Below are positions 34,808-44,494 of a DNA stretch of 64,000 nucleotides, in pieces. Position 1 is the first letter of the stretch, and every line of letters starts with the position of its first letter. The DNA is from CAWIKY01 sp963836905 (GTDB taxonomy: Bacteria; Pseudomonadota; Alphaproteobacteria; Caulobacterales; Hyphomonadaceae): positions 1,364,001-1,428,000 of the forward strand of contig CAWIKY010000006.1 in NCBI GenBank assembly GCA_963836905.1, given 5' to 3'. The notes beneath the pieces are model-generated. The model worked only from the letters and a program-made list of their open reading frames with translations. It was not told the DNA's origin and did no database searches. A program made the translations under genes and the position numbers.

Positions 34808-37054
34808 ATGTCGATCAAACTCCGACTGCTCGCCAGCGCGGCAGCTACCGCTTTTCTGTTCGCACCCATGGGGTACGCGCAAACCTCAGCCGAAGACGAA
34901 GCCCGTTTGAACCCGGTCACCGTGACCGCGCAGCGGATCGATGAAGACCTTCAGGACGTACCAATTTCGGTCACCAGCATTTCCGACGAGAAACTCGACG
35001 TGCTGAAATCCGGCGGCGCCGACGTTCGCTTCCTCAGTGCACGGGTGCCCAGCGTCATTGCCGAAAGCTCGTTTGGCCGTGCTTTTCCGCGTTTCTACAT
35101 CCGCGGCGTCGGCAATACCGATTTCGACCTGAACGCGACGCAGCCTGTGTCCCTGGTGTACGACAATGTGCCGTATGAAAGCCCGATCCTTAAAGGCTTC
35201 CCCGTTTTCGACCTGGAGAGCATAGAAGTTCTGCGCGGCCCTCAGGGAACGCTTTTCGGCCGCAACACCCCGGGTGGGATCATCAAGTTCGACAGCAAGA
35301 AACCGGGAGATGAGTTCGACGCTTATGTTCGCGCTTCATATGGCAGCTATGAGTCGGCTGAACTCGAAGGCGCCGTTGGCGGACGCATATCCGATGCGCT
35401 GGCTGTACGCGTTTCCGGCCTGTTTCAAACACGCGGCGACTATGTAGATAACGGCTTCACTGGCGAAGACGATGCCTATGAGGGCTATAATGAAGCGGCC
35501 GGACGTATCCAGCTCCTCGTCACACCGTTCGAGAACGACTTCTCGGCTTTGATCAACGTACATGCGCGCACCAATGAATCCGACGCACGGCTTTTCCGCG
35601 CCAACATCATCGATCAGGGTGCACGTGGGCTGGGCGCAAATTTTGACCGGGACCGCGTTTTCTTCGATGCACTGAATAATCTTGAGCAGGATACATTCGG
35701 GGTTACGGCAACATTCACGAAGTCACTCTCCGACGCCGTTGATCTGACTTACATCTTTGGTCAGGAACACGCGGAGATTTCGTCGCGTGGCGATATTGAC
35801 GGCGGCTTCGGCGCTGCATTTCTCGGTGCCGGGAACTTCGGTCCCGGCTTTATCCCCTTCCCGTCGAACACCGGCGGTGCGGTTGACGACCTGACCCAGA
35901 CGACGAACGAGGTACGTCTCGCCTTCGACGATGGCGGTCGCTTGCGCGGACAGGCCGGTTTCTTCACCTTCGCGGAAGAAGTGTCCATCATTTCGACAAG
36001 CTACAATACCTTTGCCCCAGGCCAGCCGGAAGACGGGCGTGCGAGCCGAGACAATGAGACCGACAGTGTCGCGATCTTTGGCTCGCTTTCTTATGACCTG
36101 ACTGATCGCCTGACCGTCTCCGGCGGTGCGCGTTATACCGAAGAGGACAAGGACTTCACGGTCGAACGTATTACCAGTCCATTCGGTGCAGGTCCGCTCG
36201 GGCCCATCTCGGGCAACGTCTCTGATGAGCAGATCAGCTGGGACATCTCAGCGACCTATGATGTCACAGAAGACCTGAACTTCTATTCCCGCATTGCGCG
36301 CGGCTTTCGGGGCCCGTCCATTCAGGGCCGTCTGGTCTTCGGCGATGTCGTTTCTACAGCAGACAGCGAAACTGTCATCTCCTATGAAGCTGGCGTAAAG
36401 TCAGAGCTTTTCGACAACCGCGTCCGGGCAAACCTCTCGGCTTACCTTTACGAGCTGGAAGATCAGCAGCTCACCGTGGTTGGCGGTCTCAACAATACCG
36501 TGCAGCTGATCAACGCTGACAAGGGTGAGGGCTACGGCTTTGAAGCCGATCTGGAAGCAGCCCCGATTACCAATCTCCTGCTGACCGGCGGCCTGTCCTA
36601 TAACCATACCGAAATTCAGGACCCCGATCTGGTTGCGCCGGGATGCGGTGCCCCCTGTACCGTGTTGGACCCGCAGGCTTTTGATGCCGCAGGCAATCCG
36701 ATCGGCTTCTTCATTGACGGCAACTCCTTTCCGAATGCGCCTGAGTGGATTGCCAACTTCACGGCTCGTTACGCCATTCCGTTCGGTTCAGGCGAGTTCT
36801 TCGGATATACCGACTGGGCCTACAAAGGCGATACCAACTTCTTCCTCTACGAATCCATCGAGTTCGGACAGGACGGATACTGGGAGGGAGGTCTTCGGCT
36901 TGGCTACAAGGCCGACGCCGGTTACGAGGCGGCACTATTTGCGCGCAATATCCTGGACGAAGATGCTTTGACCGGCGGGATCGACTTCAACAACCTGACC
37001 GGTTTCGTGAACGAACCCCGTATCCTTGGCATCGAGCTTAGCTGGCAGCGCTGA
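34808..37054 (+). CDS. TonB-dependent receptor
   Basis: Outer-membrane gated channel for active uptake. 748 residues with signal peptide 1-25 (ending GYAQ). A TonB-box-like NPVTVTAQRIDEDLQDVPISVT follows, then the plug domain to about 165 (RGPQGTLFGRNTPGGII). The beta barrel runs to the end (ARYTEEDKDFTVE, YEAGVKSELFDNRVRANLSAYLYEL, LRLGYKADAGYEAALFARNILDEDAL) and finishes with an aromatic-rich terminal strand ending WQR. The family with VTAQRxxEDLQDVPISVT is widely used in sphingomonads and relatives for organic substrates as well as iron; the ligand is unknown. Confidence 0.94.
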   Translation: MSIKLRLLASAAATAFLFAPMGYAQTSAEDEARLNPVTVTAQRIDEDLQDVPISVTSISDEKLDVLKSGGADVRFLSARVPSVIAESSFGRAFPRFYIRGVGNTDFDLNATQPVSLVYDNVPYESPILKGFPVFDLESIEVLRGPQGTLFGRNTPGGIIKFDSKKPGDEFDAYVRASYGSYESAELEGAVGGRISDALAVRVSGLFQTRGDYVDNGFTGEDDAYEGYNEAAGRIQLLVTPFENDFSALINVHARTNESDARLFRANIIDQGARGLGANFDRDRVFFDALNNLEQDTFGVTATFTKSLSDAVDLTYIFGQEHAEISSRGDIDGGFGAAFLGAGNFGPGFIPFPSNTGGAVDDLTQTTNEVRLAFDDGGRLRGQAGFFTFAEEVSIISTSYNTFAPGQPEDGRASRDNETDSVAIFGSLSYDLTDRLTVSGGARYTEEDKDFTVERITSPFGAGPLGPISGNVSDEQISWDISATYDVTEDLNFYSRIARGFRGPSIQGRLVFGDVVSTADSETVISYEAGVKSELFDNRVRANLSAYLYELEDQQLTVVGGLNNTVQLINADKGEGYGFEADLEAAPITNLLLTGGLSYNHTEIQDPDLVAPGCGAPCTVLDPQAFDAAGNPIGFFIDGNSFPNAPEWIANFTARYAIPFGSGEFFGYTDWAYKGDTNFFLYESIEFGQDGYWEGGLRLGYKADAGYEAALFARNILDEDALTGGIDFNNLTGFVNEPRILGIELSWQR

Positions 37055-37126
37055 CCGGCATGGCGATCCGGCGCGGCAAGCTCCGGGTCGCCTTGCGTTC
37101 CGCGCCTTTTCCGCTATGCCGCGCAT

Positions 37127-38728
37127 ATGACATTGACACTTGCTGAAGAAGCCGCGCGGCGGCGCACATTCGCCATCATTTCGCACCCCGATGCCGGCAA
37201 GACAACGCTGACAGAGAACCTGCTTCTGGCAGGCGGAGCAATACGGCTTGCCGGTCAGGTCGCCGCGCGGGGCGAACGTCGTCGGACCCAGTCGGACTGG
37301 ATGAAAATCGAACGCGACCGCGGCATCTCGGTGTCGTCTTCGGTGATGACGTTTGAATACCAGGACCTGGTTTTCAACCTGCTCGATACGCCGGGCCATG
37401 AAGACTTCTCGGAAGACACCTACCGCACACTGACGGCAGCGGATTCGGCCATCATGGTTCTGGATGCGGCCAAGGGAATTGAGCCCCAGACCCTGAAGCT
37501 ATTCGAGGTCTGCCGCTTGCGCGACATTCCGATCGTGACCTTCATCAACAAGATGGACCGCGAGGCACGCGACCCGTTCGAGCTTCTGGACGAGATACAC
37601 GACCAGCTTCAGCTTGAGACGGCGCCGCTTTTCTGGCCGGCGGCGAGCGGACGCAGGTTTTCCGGTATGGCCGATCTGCGGCGCAACGAGTTCTCGGTAT
37701 TTCACAAGGTGGCACGCGATCAGGACACCGGAGAAAAAGCGGCAGACCGGATCCCGATGGACGGAAACTCGATTTCGTCGGTCATGGACGAAACCGTCCT
37801 TGAAGAGCTCACCGAAGGGGCAGAACTCGCGCGTGAAGCCCTGCCGACATTCAAACACAAATCCTTCCTCGAAGGTCATATGACGCCGGTCGTCTTCGGC
37901 TCGGCTTTACGGCATTTCGGCGTCCATGAACTACTGGATACACTAGCCGAGTTCGCTCCGGCACCGCGTCCGCAAAAGGCAGAGAACAAGGGTCGGAGCA
38001 TTGAGATAGAGCGGAGCGATCCAGCCGTAACGGGTTTCGTCTTCAAAATTCAGGCGAACATGGACCCGAATCATCGCGACAGGGTGGCTTTCCTTCGGCT
38101 CTGCTCGGGCAATTTCAAGCGTGGCATGAAGCTGAAAACGTCATCTGGCAAAGCCATCAACGTACACAACCCGCTCATGTTTCTGGCGCAGGACCGTGAA
38201 ATTGCTGAAGACGCGTTTGCCGGGGACGTCATAGGCGTGCCGAACCATGGTGCGTTGCGGGTCGGAGACGCCCTGTCTGAGTCCGGAGATATCAGGTTCG
38301 GGGGTATCCCGAACTTCGCACCTGAAATCCTCCGCCGCGCCAGGGTCAAGGACCCGATGAAGCAAAAGCACCTGAAGAAGGCCCTCGAGAGCCTTGCCGA
38401 AGAAGGCGTAACACAGCTTTTCAGGCCACAGATCGGATCGGACATGATCGTCGGGGCCGTTGGATCGCTACAGATTGATGTGATGGCGGAACGGGTTGCT
38501 GCCGAGTACGGACTGGAAGTGGTCTTTGAAACCGCGTCATATAACGTTGCGCGCTGGATTTCAGGACCGAGGGACAAGATCGAAGCCTTTCTGGAGAAGA
38601 ACAAGTCCGCATCCGGAGAGGATCTTGACGGGGATCCAGTTTATCTGGCCAAGAATGCCTGGGATGTCGGCTATGCCGAAGAAAAAAACCCGGACATCAA
38701 GTTTACGCGGACAAAGGAACGTCTCTAG
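37127..38728 (+). CDS. prfC: Peptide chain release factor 3
   Basis: Translational GTPase that removes RF1 or RF2 from the ribosome after termination. 533 residues, family length. G1 SHPDAGKTTL at 20-29, the RF3 sequence RTQSDWMKIERDRGISVSSSVM in the switch region, G3 DTPGHEDFSEDTYRTL and G4 NKMDREARDP. The C-terminal domain ends with YNVARWISG and a Lys-rich tail. It stands alone between the TonB receptor (72 nt) and the sugar dehydrogenase (79 nt). Confidence 0.97.
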   Translation: MTLTLAEEAARRRTFAIISHPDAGKTTLTENLLLAGGAIRLAGQVAARGERRRTQSDWMKIERDRGISVSSSVMTFEYQDLVFNLLDTPGHEDFSEDTYRTLTAADSAIMVLDAAKGIEPQTLKLFEVCRLRDIPIVTFINKMDREARDPFELLDEIHDQLQLETAPLFWPAASGRRFSGMADLRRNEFSVFHKVARDQDTGEKAADRIPMDGNSISSVMDETVLEELTEGAELAREALPTFKHKSFLEGHMTPVVFGSALRHFGVHELLDTLAEFAPAPRPQKAENKGRSIEIERSDPAVTGFVFKIQANMDPNHRDRVAFLRLCSGNFKRGMKLKTSSGKAINVHNPLMFLAQDREIAEDAFAGDVIGVPNHGALRVGDALSESGDIRFGGIPNFAPEILRRARVKDPMKQKHLKKALESLAEEGVTQLFRPQIGSDMIVGAVGSLQIDVMAERVAAEYGLEVVFETASYNVARWISGPRDKIEAFLEKNKSASGEDLDGDPVYLAKNAWDVGYAEEKNPDIKFTRTKERL

Positions 38729-38807
38729 CCAAACCTGTCCCTACAAACTGGCGCTCCGCATGCATACCCCCTAGACTGACGCAAACCGACCGGTCTGGAG
38801 CTGTCTC

Positions 38808-40016
38808 ATGCATCGCCTTTTCTATCTTGCTGCCGCGACTTCGGCTGTTGCCTTGGCGGCGTGCGGAAGCCCGGACACGAACGCCACCAATACCGCGGCT
38901 GCACAAAACCCGGCGACCGCGCAAGACGCTCGTGGGCTCGAAGCACCGATCAAGGATGGTGACTGGCAGCTCAGACCCATCGCTACAGGGTTTGATTATC
39001 CTTGGGGACTGGTGTTTTTACCGGGTGACGGTGGGCTTCTGGTGTCTGAGCGCGAAGGCCGGTTGAGTTTTGTAGCTCCGGGCGAGGAAACCGGACAGGC
39101 CGTTTCGGGCGCGCCTGAAGCGCTGATCGAAAACCAGGGTGGTCTGTTGGGACTAGCCCTTGATCCAGACTTTGCCGAGAACCGGTACGTCTATCTGGCC
39201 TATTCCAAGGGCACCAAGTCTGCCAACAGCACAGCTTTAATTCGCGCGCGCCTCTCCGAAAACAGCCTGAGCCTCGAAAACGTAGAGCAGATCTTCGAGG
39301 CAAGTCCCACCCGGAGCACACAATTGCATTTTGGAGGTCGCCTTCTCTTCCTCCCCGATGGAACGCTGTTGCTCAGTCTGGGCGATGGTTTTCGGTACAT
39401 GGATGACGCCCAGAACCCGAAGAACCATCACGGCACAATCGTTCGACTGAATACTGATGGCTCGATACCCGCCGACAATCCGTTTGCCGACGGAAAGGAC
39501 GGAGACCCTGCTGTCTATTCGTACGGTCATCGTAACGTCCAGGGACTGGCCCTCGACCCGGCGAGCGGGACGATTTATGCCAACGAACACGGTCCGAAAG
39601 GCGGCGACGAAATAAACGTGATCGCCCCGGGAAAGAATTACGGCTGGCCCGAGATTACCTACGGCGTGAACTATGACGGCTCGATCATCACCCGGGACAC
39701 GAAGGCCCCTGGAATGGAGCAGCCCATTGTCAAATGGGTGCCTTCCATCGCGCCTGCCGGAATGGTTTTCTATACTGGCGACAAATATTCCGACTGGACG
39801 GGAGATCTGTTCGTGCCCGCGCTTGCAGGCATGAAGCTCCAGCGCGTTGACCTGGAAAATGGCGAAGTGGTCGGGGAAGAGGAGCTGTTCGCGGACGCAG
39901 GCCTTAGACTGCGCCATGTCGTCCAGGGACCTGACGGCTATCTCTATGTGGCATCGGATGAAGTTGGCGGGTCAATCTGGCGCGTCGAAAGAACTGACGA
40001 AACGACCGCTCCTTAA
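38808..40016 (+). CDS. PQQ-dependent sugar dehydrogenase (aldose sugar dehydrogenase-like lipoprotein)
   Basis: Six-bladed beta-propeller dehydrogenase of the soluble GDH/YliI group. 402 residues. The signal ends with lipobox ALAAC, so it is probably an envelope lipoprotein. Family marks: PWGLVFLPGDGGLLVSEREGRL, NQGGLLGLALDPDFAENRYVYLAYS, the catalytic His in STQLHFGGRLLFLPDG, YGHRNVQGLALDP, and NEHGPKGGDEINVI. PQQ and calcium are expected cofactors by family. Convergent with the DUF938 gene, overlapping it by 4 nt. Confidence 0.93.
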   Translation: MHRLFYLAAATSAVALAACGSPDTNATNTAAAQNPATAQDARGLEAPIKDGDWQLRPIATGFDYPWGLVFLPGDGGLLVSEREGRLSFVAPGEETGQAVSGAPEALIENQGGLLGLALDPDFAENRYVYLAYSKGTKSANSTALIRARLSENSLSLENVEQIFEASPTRSTQLHFGGRLLFLPDGTLLLSLGDGFRYMDDAQNPKNHHGTIVRLNTDGSIPADNPFADGKDGDPAVYSYGHRNVQGLALDPASGTIYANEHGPKGGDEINVIAPGKNYGWPEITYGVNYDGSIITRDTKAPGMEQPIVKWVPSIAPAGMVFYTGDKYSDWTGDLFVPALAGMKLQRVDLENGEVVGEEELFADAGLRLRHVVQGPDGYLYVASDEVGGSIWRVERTDETTAP

Positions 40017-40717
40017 GCGACCTGCTTGCGGAACACCGCGAACAGATTGTTGGCGGGCATATTCCGCGTAACTTCGAGTTCAAGACCGGCTTCCCTGGCA
40101 TGCGGCACGATATCAAGGTCAAGATCGCGAACACCAAAATCGGGATCACGGCTTTTCAGGGATCGATCAAACTCGGCATTGGACGCTGCAGTATGCTCAC
40201 CATTGCGCGAGAATGGGCCATAGAGCGCAAATCTACCGCCCTCGGCGAGCATATCGCCTGCTCCCGAAACAACACCGTGCATCGCGGCGACCGGCGCTAT
40301 GTGGATCATGTTCGAGCAGAACACGGCATCGAAGTGCTCGTTGAGCCCGTCTTGCCAGCGCGGAAGCGAGACGTCGAGGCAGATGGGGTCGCGAACATTC
40401 GTGGCGTTAAGGTGCGAAGCCCAGGCCTTGATACTTGCCAGCGATGCCGGATCGAAATCGCTTGGTTGCCAGACCAGCCGCGGTAACTGGCTGGCTAACC
40501 ATGCGGCGTGCTCCCCCGTCCCAGAAGCAACCTCCAGGACGGACCGGGCATCTGGCAACAGGTCTGCGAACGCGGCCAGTACCACATCCCTGTTGCGCCC
40601 GGCAGACGGTGCGATCAAGCGACCGTCCGTATCCTCGCGCCTCTCAAGTGCGACGGTTTGCCCGTTCGCTCCGTGCGAGTTTGTAGACGTCGGTTGGCCG
40701 GAACCGTCTTCAGGCAT
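40013..40717 (-). CDS. DUF938 family SAM-dependent methyltransferase-like protein
   Basis: 234 residues. SAM-binding motif I is VLEVASGTGEHAAWLA near 63. Post-motifs include WQPSDFDPASLASIKAW and the DUF938 hallmark FDAVFCSNMIHIAPVAAMHGVV, then LYGPFSRNGEHTAASNAEFDRSLKSRDPDFGVRD. The cellular substrate is not established for the family. The first 30 residues are hydrophilic and probably disordered. Its start lies inside the end of the acyl-CoA synthetase gene (8-nt overlap), so they are co-transcribed. Confidence 0.9.
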   Translation of the reverse strand: MPEDGSGQPTSTNSHGANGQTVALERREDTDGRLIAPSAGRNRDVVLAAFADLLPDARSVLEVASGTGEHAAWLASQLPRLVWQPSDFDPASLASIKAWASHLNATNVRDPICLDVSLPRWQDGLNEHFDAVFCSNMIHIAPVAAMHGVVSGAGDMLAEGGRFALYGPFSRNGEHTAASNAEFDRSLKSRDPDFGVRDLDLDIVPHAREAGLELEVTRNMPANNLFAVFRKQVA

Positions 40718-42467
40718 CTACAAACCGCTCGCGAAGCTCGTTCTTGAGGATCTTTCCGTTAGCATTGCGGGGCAGTGGATCGGGCTGAAGCTCAATCCGC
40801 ACCGGCACCTTGAAGGCAGCAAGACGCGAGGCCACAAAGGCGCGCAAGTCCTTCTCGCTGGTTTCCTTGCCGGGTTTCACCTGAACTACAGCGCCGACCT
40901 CTTCACCCAGAACGCGATGCGGTATCCCAACAACGGCGGCGTCCATGACCGCCGGATGTTCATAGAGCGCATTCTCGACCTCGATACAGTAGATGTTCTC
41001 TCCGCCACGAATGAGCATGTCCTTGGCACGATCAACGATGTAGACGAAACCTTCTTCATCGATACGCGCCAGATCCCCTGTTGCGACCCAACCATCCTTG
41101 AAGGTCTCGGCCGTCGCGTCCGGACGGTTCCAGTAAAGCTTGGCGTTCGAGGGGCCAAAGCAGTAAAGTTCTCCGACTTCTCCTGCAGGCAGGGTTTGCC
41201 CGTCTGGCGAAACCGTCTTGATCTTCATGGCAGGCCCGGGAAGGCCTGCGCTGTCAGGCCGGTTCACATAGTCTTCCGCAAGGTTCAGCGTTGCAGTGGC
41301 GCAGGTTTCTGTCATGCCCCAGCCATTGGCAGGGGTGGCATCCTTGAAGGTTTTCTTGATCGTCGAGACCAGTTCCGGCGCCGACGGAGCACCGCCATAC
41401 GAAACCGCCTGGATTGAGGAGAGATCATATTTCTCCCGATCCGGGTGTTCGAGCACCTGCCATGCAATTGCCGGGACACCGCCGATGGCGCTCACCTTTT
41501 CGCGTTCTATGATCGGCAGCGCCTCGCCTGCGTCCCATTTGTACATGGTCACGACTTTCATGCCATTGAACTGTGCCGGCGTCAGCACGGCGAAAGCCCC
41601 GGTCGCATGAAAGAACGGAATAGACAGCAGAGTTGCCCGTTGCTGTTCGTTCGGGTCGGGCTCGGGCGGCATTTCTCCGCGTCTGACAAAGGAGCGTGCC
41701 TGATTGGCCAGAGAATTGAACATGTTTGAAATGATGCCGCGTGACGAGGCCAGGACCCCTTTCGGCTTTCCGGTCGTACCCGACGAGTACATGATCGTGG
41801 TATCGTCATCTGCTGACAGCACGACATCCGGCATCGCTCCAGCATCAAGCGAGGCCCAGTCCTTCGCCGTGCCGATGAGATCCTCCATGGCAACGACGCG
41901 CGGGTCGGCATGTTCGTCTTCATTGCGTGCCACGATGATCGTTTCAAGGTCGGTCAGAGCTTCCCAGTGCTCAAAGATACGTTCGAATATCTGCGGGTCG
42001 ACAACCGCGAGCTTTGCGCCGCAATCATTCAAGCCATATTCGAGCTCCTCGCCCTTCCACCATGAGTTCAGCGGTGTTGCGACAGCGCCTGTAAGCATGC
42101 ACGCCCAGAAAACTACGGGCCATTGCGGGTAGTTTCGCATGCAGATGGCAACACGATCACCCTTCACCACGCCGAAGCGCTCTGTCAGCGCCTTCGCGAA
42201 TGCAATAGCTGCACGGGCATTTGCTTCGAAGGTGACGCGCTCGTCCTCATATACGAGCATCAGCTTGTCGCCGTGACTTGCGCGGCCGAACAGGAACAGG
42301 TCGCGCATTGTCGCCGGGGCATTTTTGTAAACCTGCATGGCGACGCCGCCGACTTTGGCCTCGACAAGTTCGAATGGAGCGCCTGGCGCTGTCAGCAAGG
42401 CAGTGGTCTGCGCCACCGGTACAACGGGCCAGTTTGCGGGCAATTCTGCTGCGGGATGTGCGCTCAA
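40710..42467 (-). CDS. Class I adenylate-forming acyl-CoA synthetase
   Basis: 585 residues of the ANL superfamily: activates a carboxylic acid to acyl-AMP and transfers it to CoA. The P-loop-like motif is IMYSSGTTGKPKGV near 237. Motif A5 is GWGMTETCA; the hinge and core are WVATGDLARIDEEGFVYIVDRAKDMLIRGGENIYCIEVENAL, and the C-terminal catalytic Lys is in PLPRNANGKILKNELR. LNSWWKGEELEYGLNDCGAKL is typical of the bacterial fatty/short-chain acyl-CoA ligases that end in this way. Substrate unknown. Co-directional with DUF938 downstream and dxs upstream. Confidence 0.92.
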   Translation of the reverse strand: MSAHPAAELPANWPVVPVAQTTALLTAPGAPFELVEAKVGGVAMQVYKNAPATMRDLFLFGRASHGDKLMLVYEDERVTFEANARAAIAFAKALTERFGVVKGDRVAICMRNYPQWPVVFWACMLTGAVATPLNSWWKGEELEYGLNDCGAKLAVVDPQIFERIFEHWEALTDLETIIVARNEDEHADPRVVAMEDLIGTAKDWASLDAGAMPDVVLSADDDTTIMYSSGTTGKPKGVLASSRGIISNMFNSLANQARSFVRRGEMPPEPDPNEQQRATLLSIPFFHATGAFAVLTPAQFNGMKVVTMYKWDAGEALPIIEREKVSAIGGVPAIAWQVLEHPDREKYDLSSIQAVSYGGAPSAPELVSTIKKTFKDATPANGWGMTETCATATLNLAEDYVNRPDSAGLPGPAMKIKTVSPDGQTLPAGEVGELYCFGPSNAKLYWNRPDATAETFKDGWVATGDLARIDEEGFVYIVDRAKDMLIRGGENIYCIEVENALYEHPAVMDAAVVGIPHRVLGEEVGAVVQVKPGKETSEKDLRAFVASRLAAFKVPVRIELQPDPLPRNANGKILKNELRERFVDA

Positions 42468-42560
42468 TTACTTTCCTCCGGTGGTGCCCGCTCCGTTGGT
42501 CAGAGTGCGGCCTGTTTTCCCGAAGACCTGCACGTCAACGCCCCGAAAATCAAGGAAATG

Positions 42561-44471
42561 TCAGACAGCGAACCGCGATAGCTCTGCGACATTTCCACGG
42601 CCGAGCGCAGCAATAGCTGTCGCTGCAATACCGTGAGCATCCAGTCCGGCGTCTTTATACATCAGGTCCGGTTTGTCCTGGTCCTGAAACCTGTCTGGCA
42701 ATGTCAGCGTCCGGATCTTCAGACCTTTATCGAGTTGCCCGGTGCGTGCGAGGTGTTCCAGGACAAAGCCGCCGAAACCGCCACTTGCGCCCTCTTCCAG
42801 CGTCACCAGAACTTCGTGCTCGCGCACCAGGCGGGCGATAAGTTCCGCGTCGAGTGGTTTGGCGAAACGCGCATCCGCCAGCGTCGTGGAGAGCCCTTGA
42901 GCCGCCAGCATGTCCGCTGCCTTTTCCGCTTCACCCAAGCGACCGCCATAGGACAACAACGCGATTGTATGGCCTTCACGAACAATGCGCCCGCGACCGA
43001 TTTCCAGCGGCTGAGGATTTTCGGGCATGAGAACACCAGTGCCTTCACCGCGTGGATAGCGGAAGGCGCTCGGACGGTCGTCGATCTCCAGCGCAGTCAT
43101 CACCATTCTGGCGAGTTCGGCTTCGTCCGCACTCGCCATGCAGATCATCCCGGGAAGAGCTCCAAGATAGCCGATATCGAAACTGCCCGCATGTGTCGGG
43201 CCGTCGGCACCGACCAGACCGGCGCGGTCTATGGCAAATCTTACCGGCAAACTCTGGATTGCGACGTCATGCACGACCTGATCATACCCGCGCTGCAGGA
43301 AGGTCGAGTAGATCGCAGCAAACGGTTTCATGCCGTCTGCGGCAAGGCCAGCCGCAAAGGTCACGGCATGCTGTTCAGCGATACCGACATCAAAAGTCCG
43401 CTCCGGGAACTTTTCCTGGAAGATCGAGACACCTGTACCGGCAGGCATCGCAGCCGTTATCGCAACGATCCGGTCATCCGTTTCAGCAGCGCGAGTGAGC
43501 GTTTGCCCGAACACGCTGGTATAACTGGGTGCCTTCGGCGATGATTTGGCCTGTTTGCCAGTGACGACATCGAATTTTGCGACGCCATGATACTTGTCGG
43601 ACGCATTCTCGGCGGGCGCGTAGCCCTTTCCCTTCTGCGTTACGGCATGAATCAGTACCGGCCCGTCATCCATGTTCTTGCAGTTCTCGAGAACGGGGAT
43701 CAACGTATCGAGGTCGTGCCCGTCGATGGGCCCGACATAATAGAACCCCATTTCTTCAAACAGGGTGCCACCCATAGCAAACCCGCGGGCGTATTCCTCG
43801 GCCTTGCGCATCGTGCCTTCAAGACCGATCGGGCGCACGACATTCTTCGCCAGCTTGCGGAGTGAGCGATAGGGCTTTCCTGAAACAAGCTTGGACAAAT
43901 AATGGCTCATCGCCCCGACCGGAGGCGCAATGGACATGTCATTGTCATTCAGGATCACGATCAGCTTCTTGCCGAGCGCGCCGGCATTATTCATGGCCTC
44001 GTAGGCCATTCCGGCAGACATCGCGCCGTCTCCGATGACACAAACAACGTTCTTTCCAGTGTCCTGAAGATCGCTTGATACCGCAAACCCAAGTCCGGCC
44101 GAGATCGATGTCGATGCATGGGCCGCTCCGAACGGGTCGTACTCGCTCTCGGCGCGCTTGGTGAAGCCGGAAAGGCCCTGGCCCTGACGCAAGGTGCGGA
44201 TCCGGTCGCGGCGTCCTGTCAGTATCTTGTGAGGGTAGCACTGATGGCCGACATCGAAGATCAGCTTGTCCGTGGGCGTATCGAAGACGTGGTGGATTGC
44301 GACGGTCAGTTCGACAACACCGAGCCCTGCTCCGAGGTGTCCACCCGTGCCAGACACAGCATCGATCGTCTCGGTGCGCAGTTCGTCGGCAATTGCGCGA
44401 AGTTCGGTTCGCGACTTGCCTTTCAGGTCCGAGACGCTGGCAATTTCGTCGAGATGAGGCGTGGAGGTCAT
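42561..44471 (-). CDS. dxs: 1-deoxy-D-xylulose-5-phosphate synthase
   Basis: First enzyme of the MEP isoprenoid pathway: condenses pyruvate and glyceraldehyde-3-phosphate with thiamine diphosphate. 636 residues. TPP-binding GDGAMSAGMAYEAMNNAG near 150; the DXS marks GHQCYPHKILTGRRD near 75 and YVGPIDGHDLDTLIPVL; pyrimidine-domain DVGIAEQHAVTFAAGLA and DRAGLVGADGPTHAGSFDIGYL. Follows ispA by 23 nt in the xseB-ispA-dxs operon, which supplies C5 units and their prenyl polymerisation. Confidence 0.97.
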   Translation of the reverse strand: MTSTPHLDEIASVSDLKGKSRTELRAIADELRTETIDAVSGTGGHLGAGLGVVELTVAIHHVFDTPTDKLIFDVGHQCYPHKILTGRRDRIRTLRQGQGLSGFTKRAESEYDPFGAAHASTSISAGLGFAVSSDLQDTGKNVVCVIGDGAMSAGMAYEAMNNAGALGKKLIVILNDNDMSIAPPVGAMSHYLSKLVSGKPYRSLRKLAKNVVRPIGLEGTMRKAEEYARGFAMGGTLFEEMGFYYVGPIDGHDLDTLIPVLENCKNMDDGPVLIHAVTQKGKGYAPAENASDKYHGVAKFDVVTGKQAKSSPKAPSYTSVFGQTLTRAAETDDRIVAITAAMPAGTGVSIFQEKFPERTFDVGIAEQHAVTFAAGLAADGMKPFAAIYSTFLQRGYDQVVHDVAIQSLPVRFAIDRAGLVGADGPTHAGSFDIGYLGALPGMICMASADEAELARMVMTALEIDDRPSAFRYPRGEGTGVLMPENPQPLEIGRGRIVREGHTIALLSYGGRLGEAEKAADMLAAQGLSTTLADARFAKPLDAELIARLVREHEVLVTLEEGASGGFGGFVLEHLARTGQLDKGLKIRTLTLPDRFQDQDKPDLMYKDAGLDAHGIAATAIAALGRGNVAELSRFAV

Positions 44472-44494
44472 GGCGGACTTTCGAAAACGTCTGG

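Noticed and set aside
36990..37130. GC-rich sequence after the TonB receptor as a terminator
   Set aside because: No clean stem with a T-run was found before prfC.
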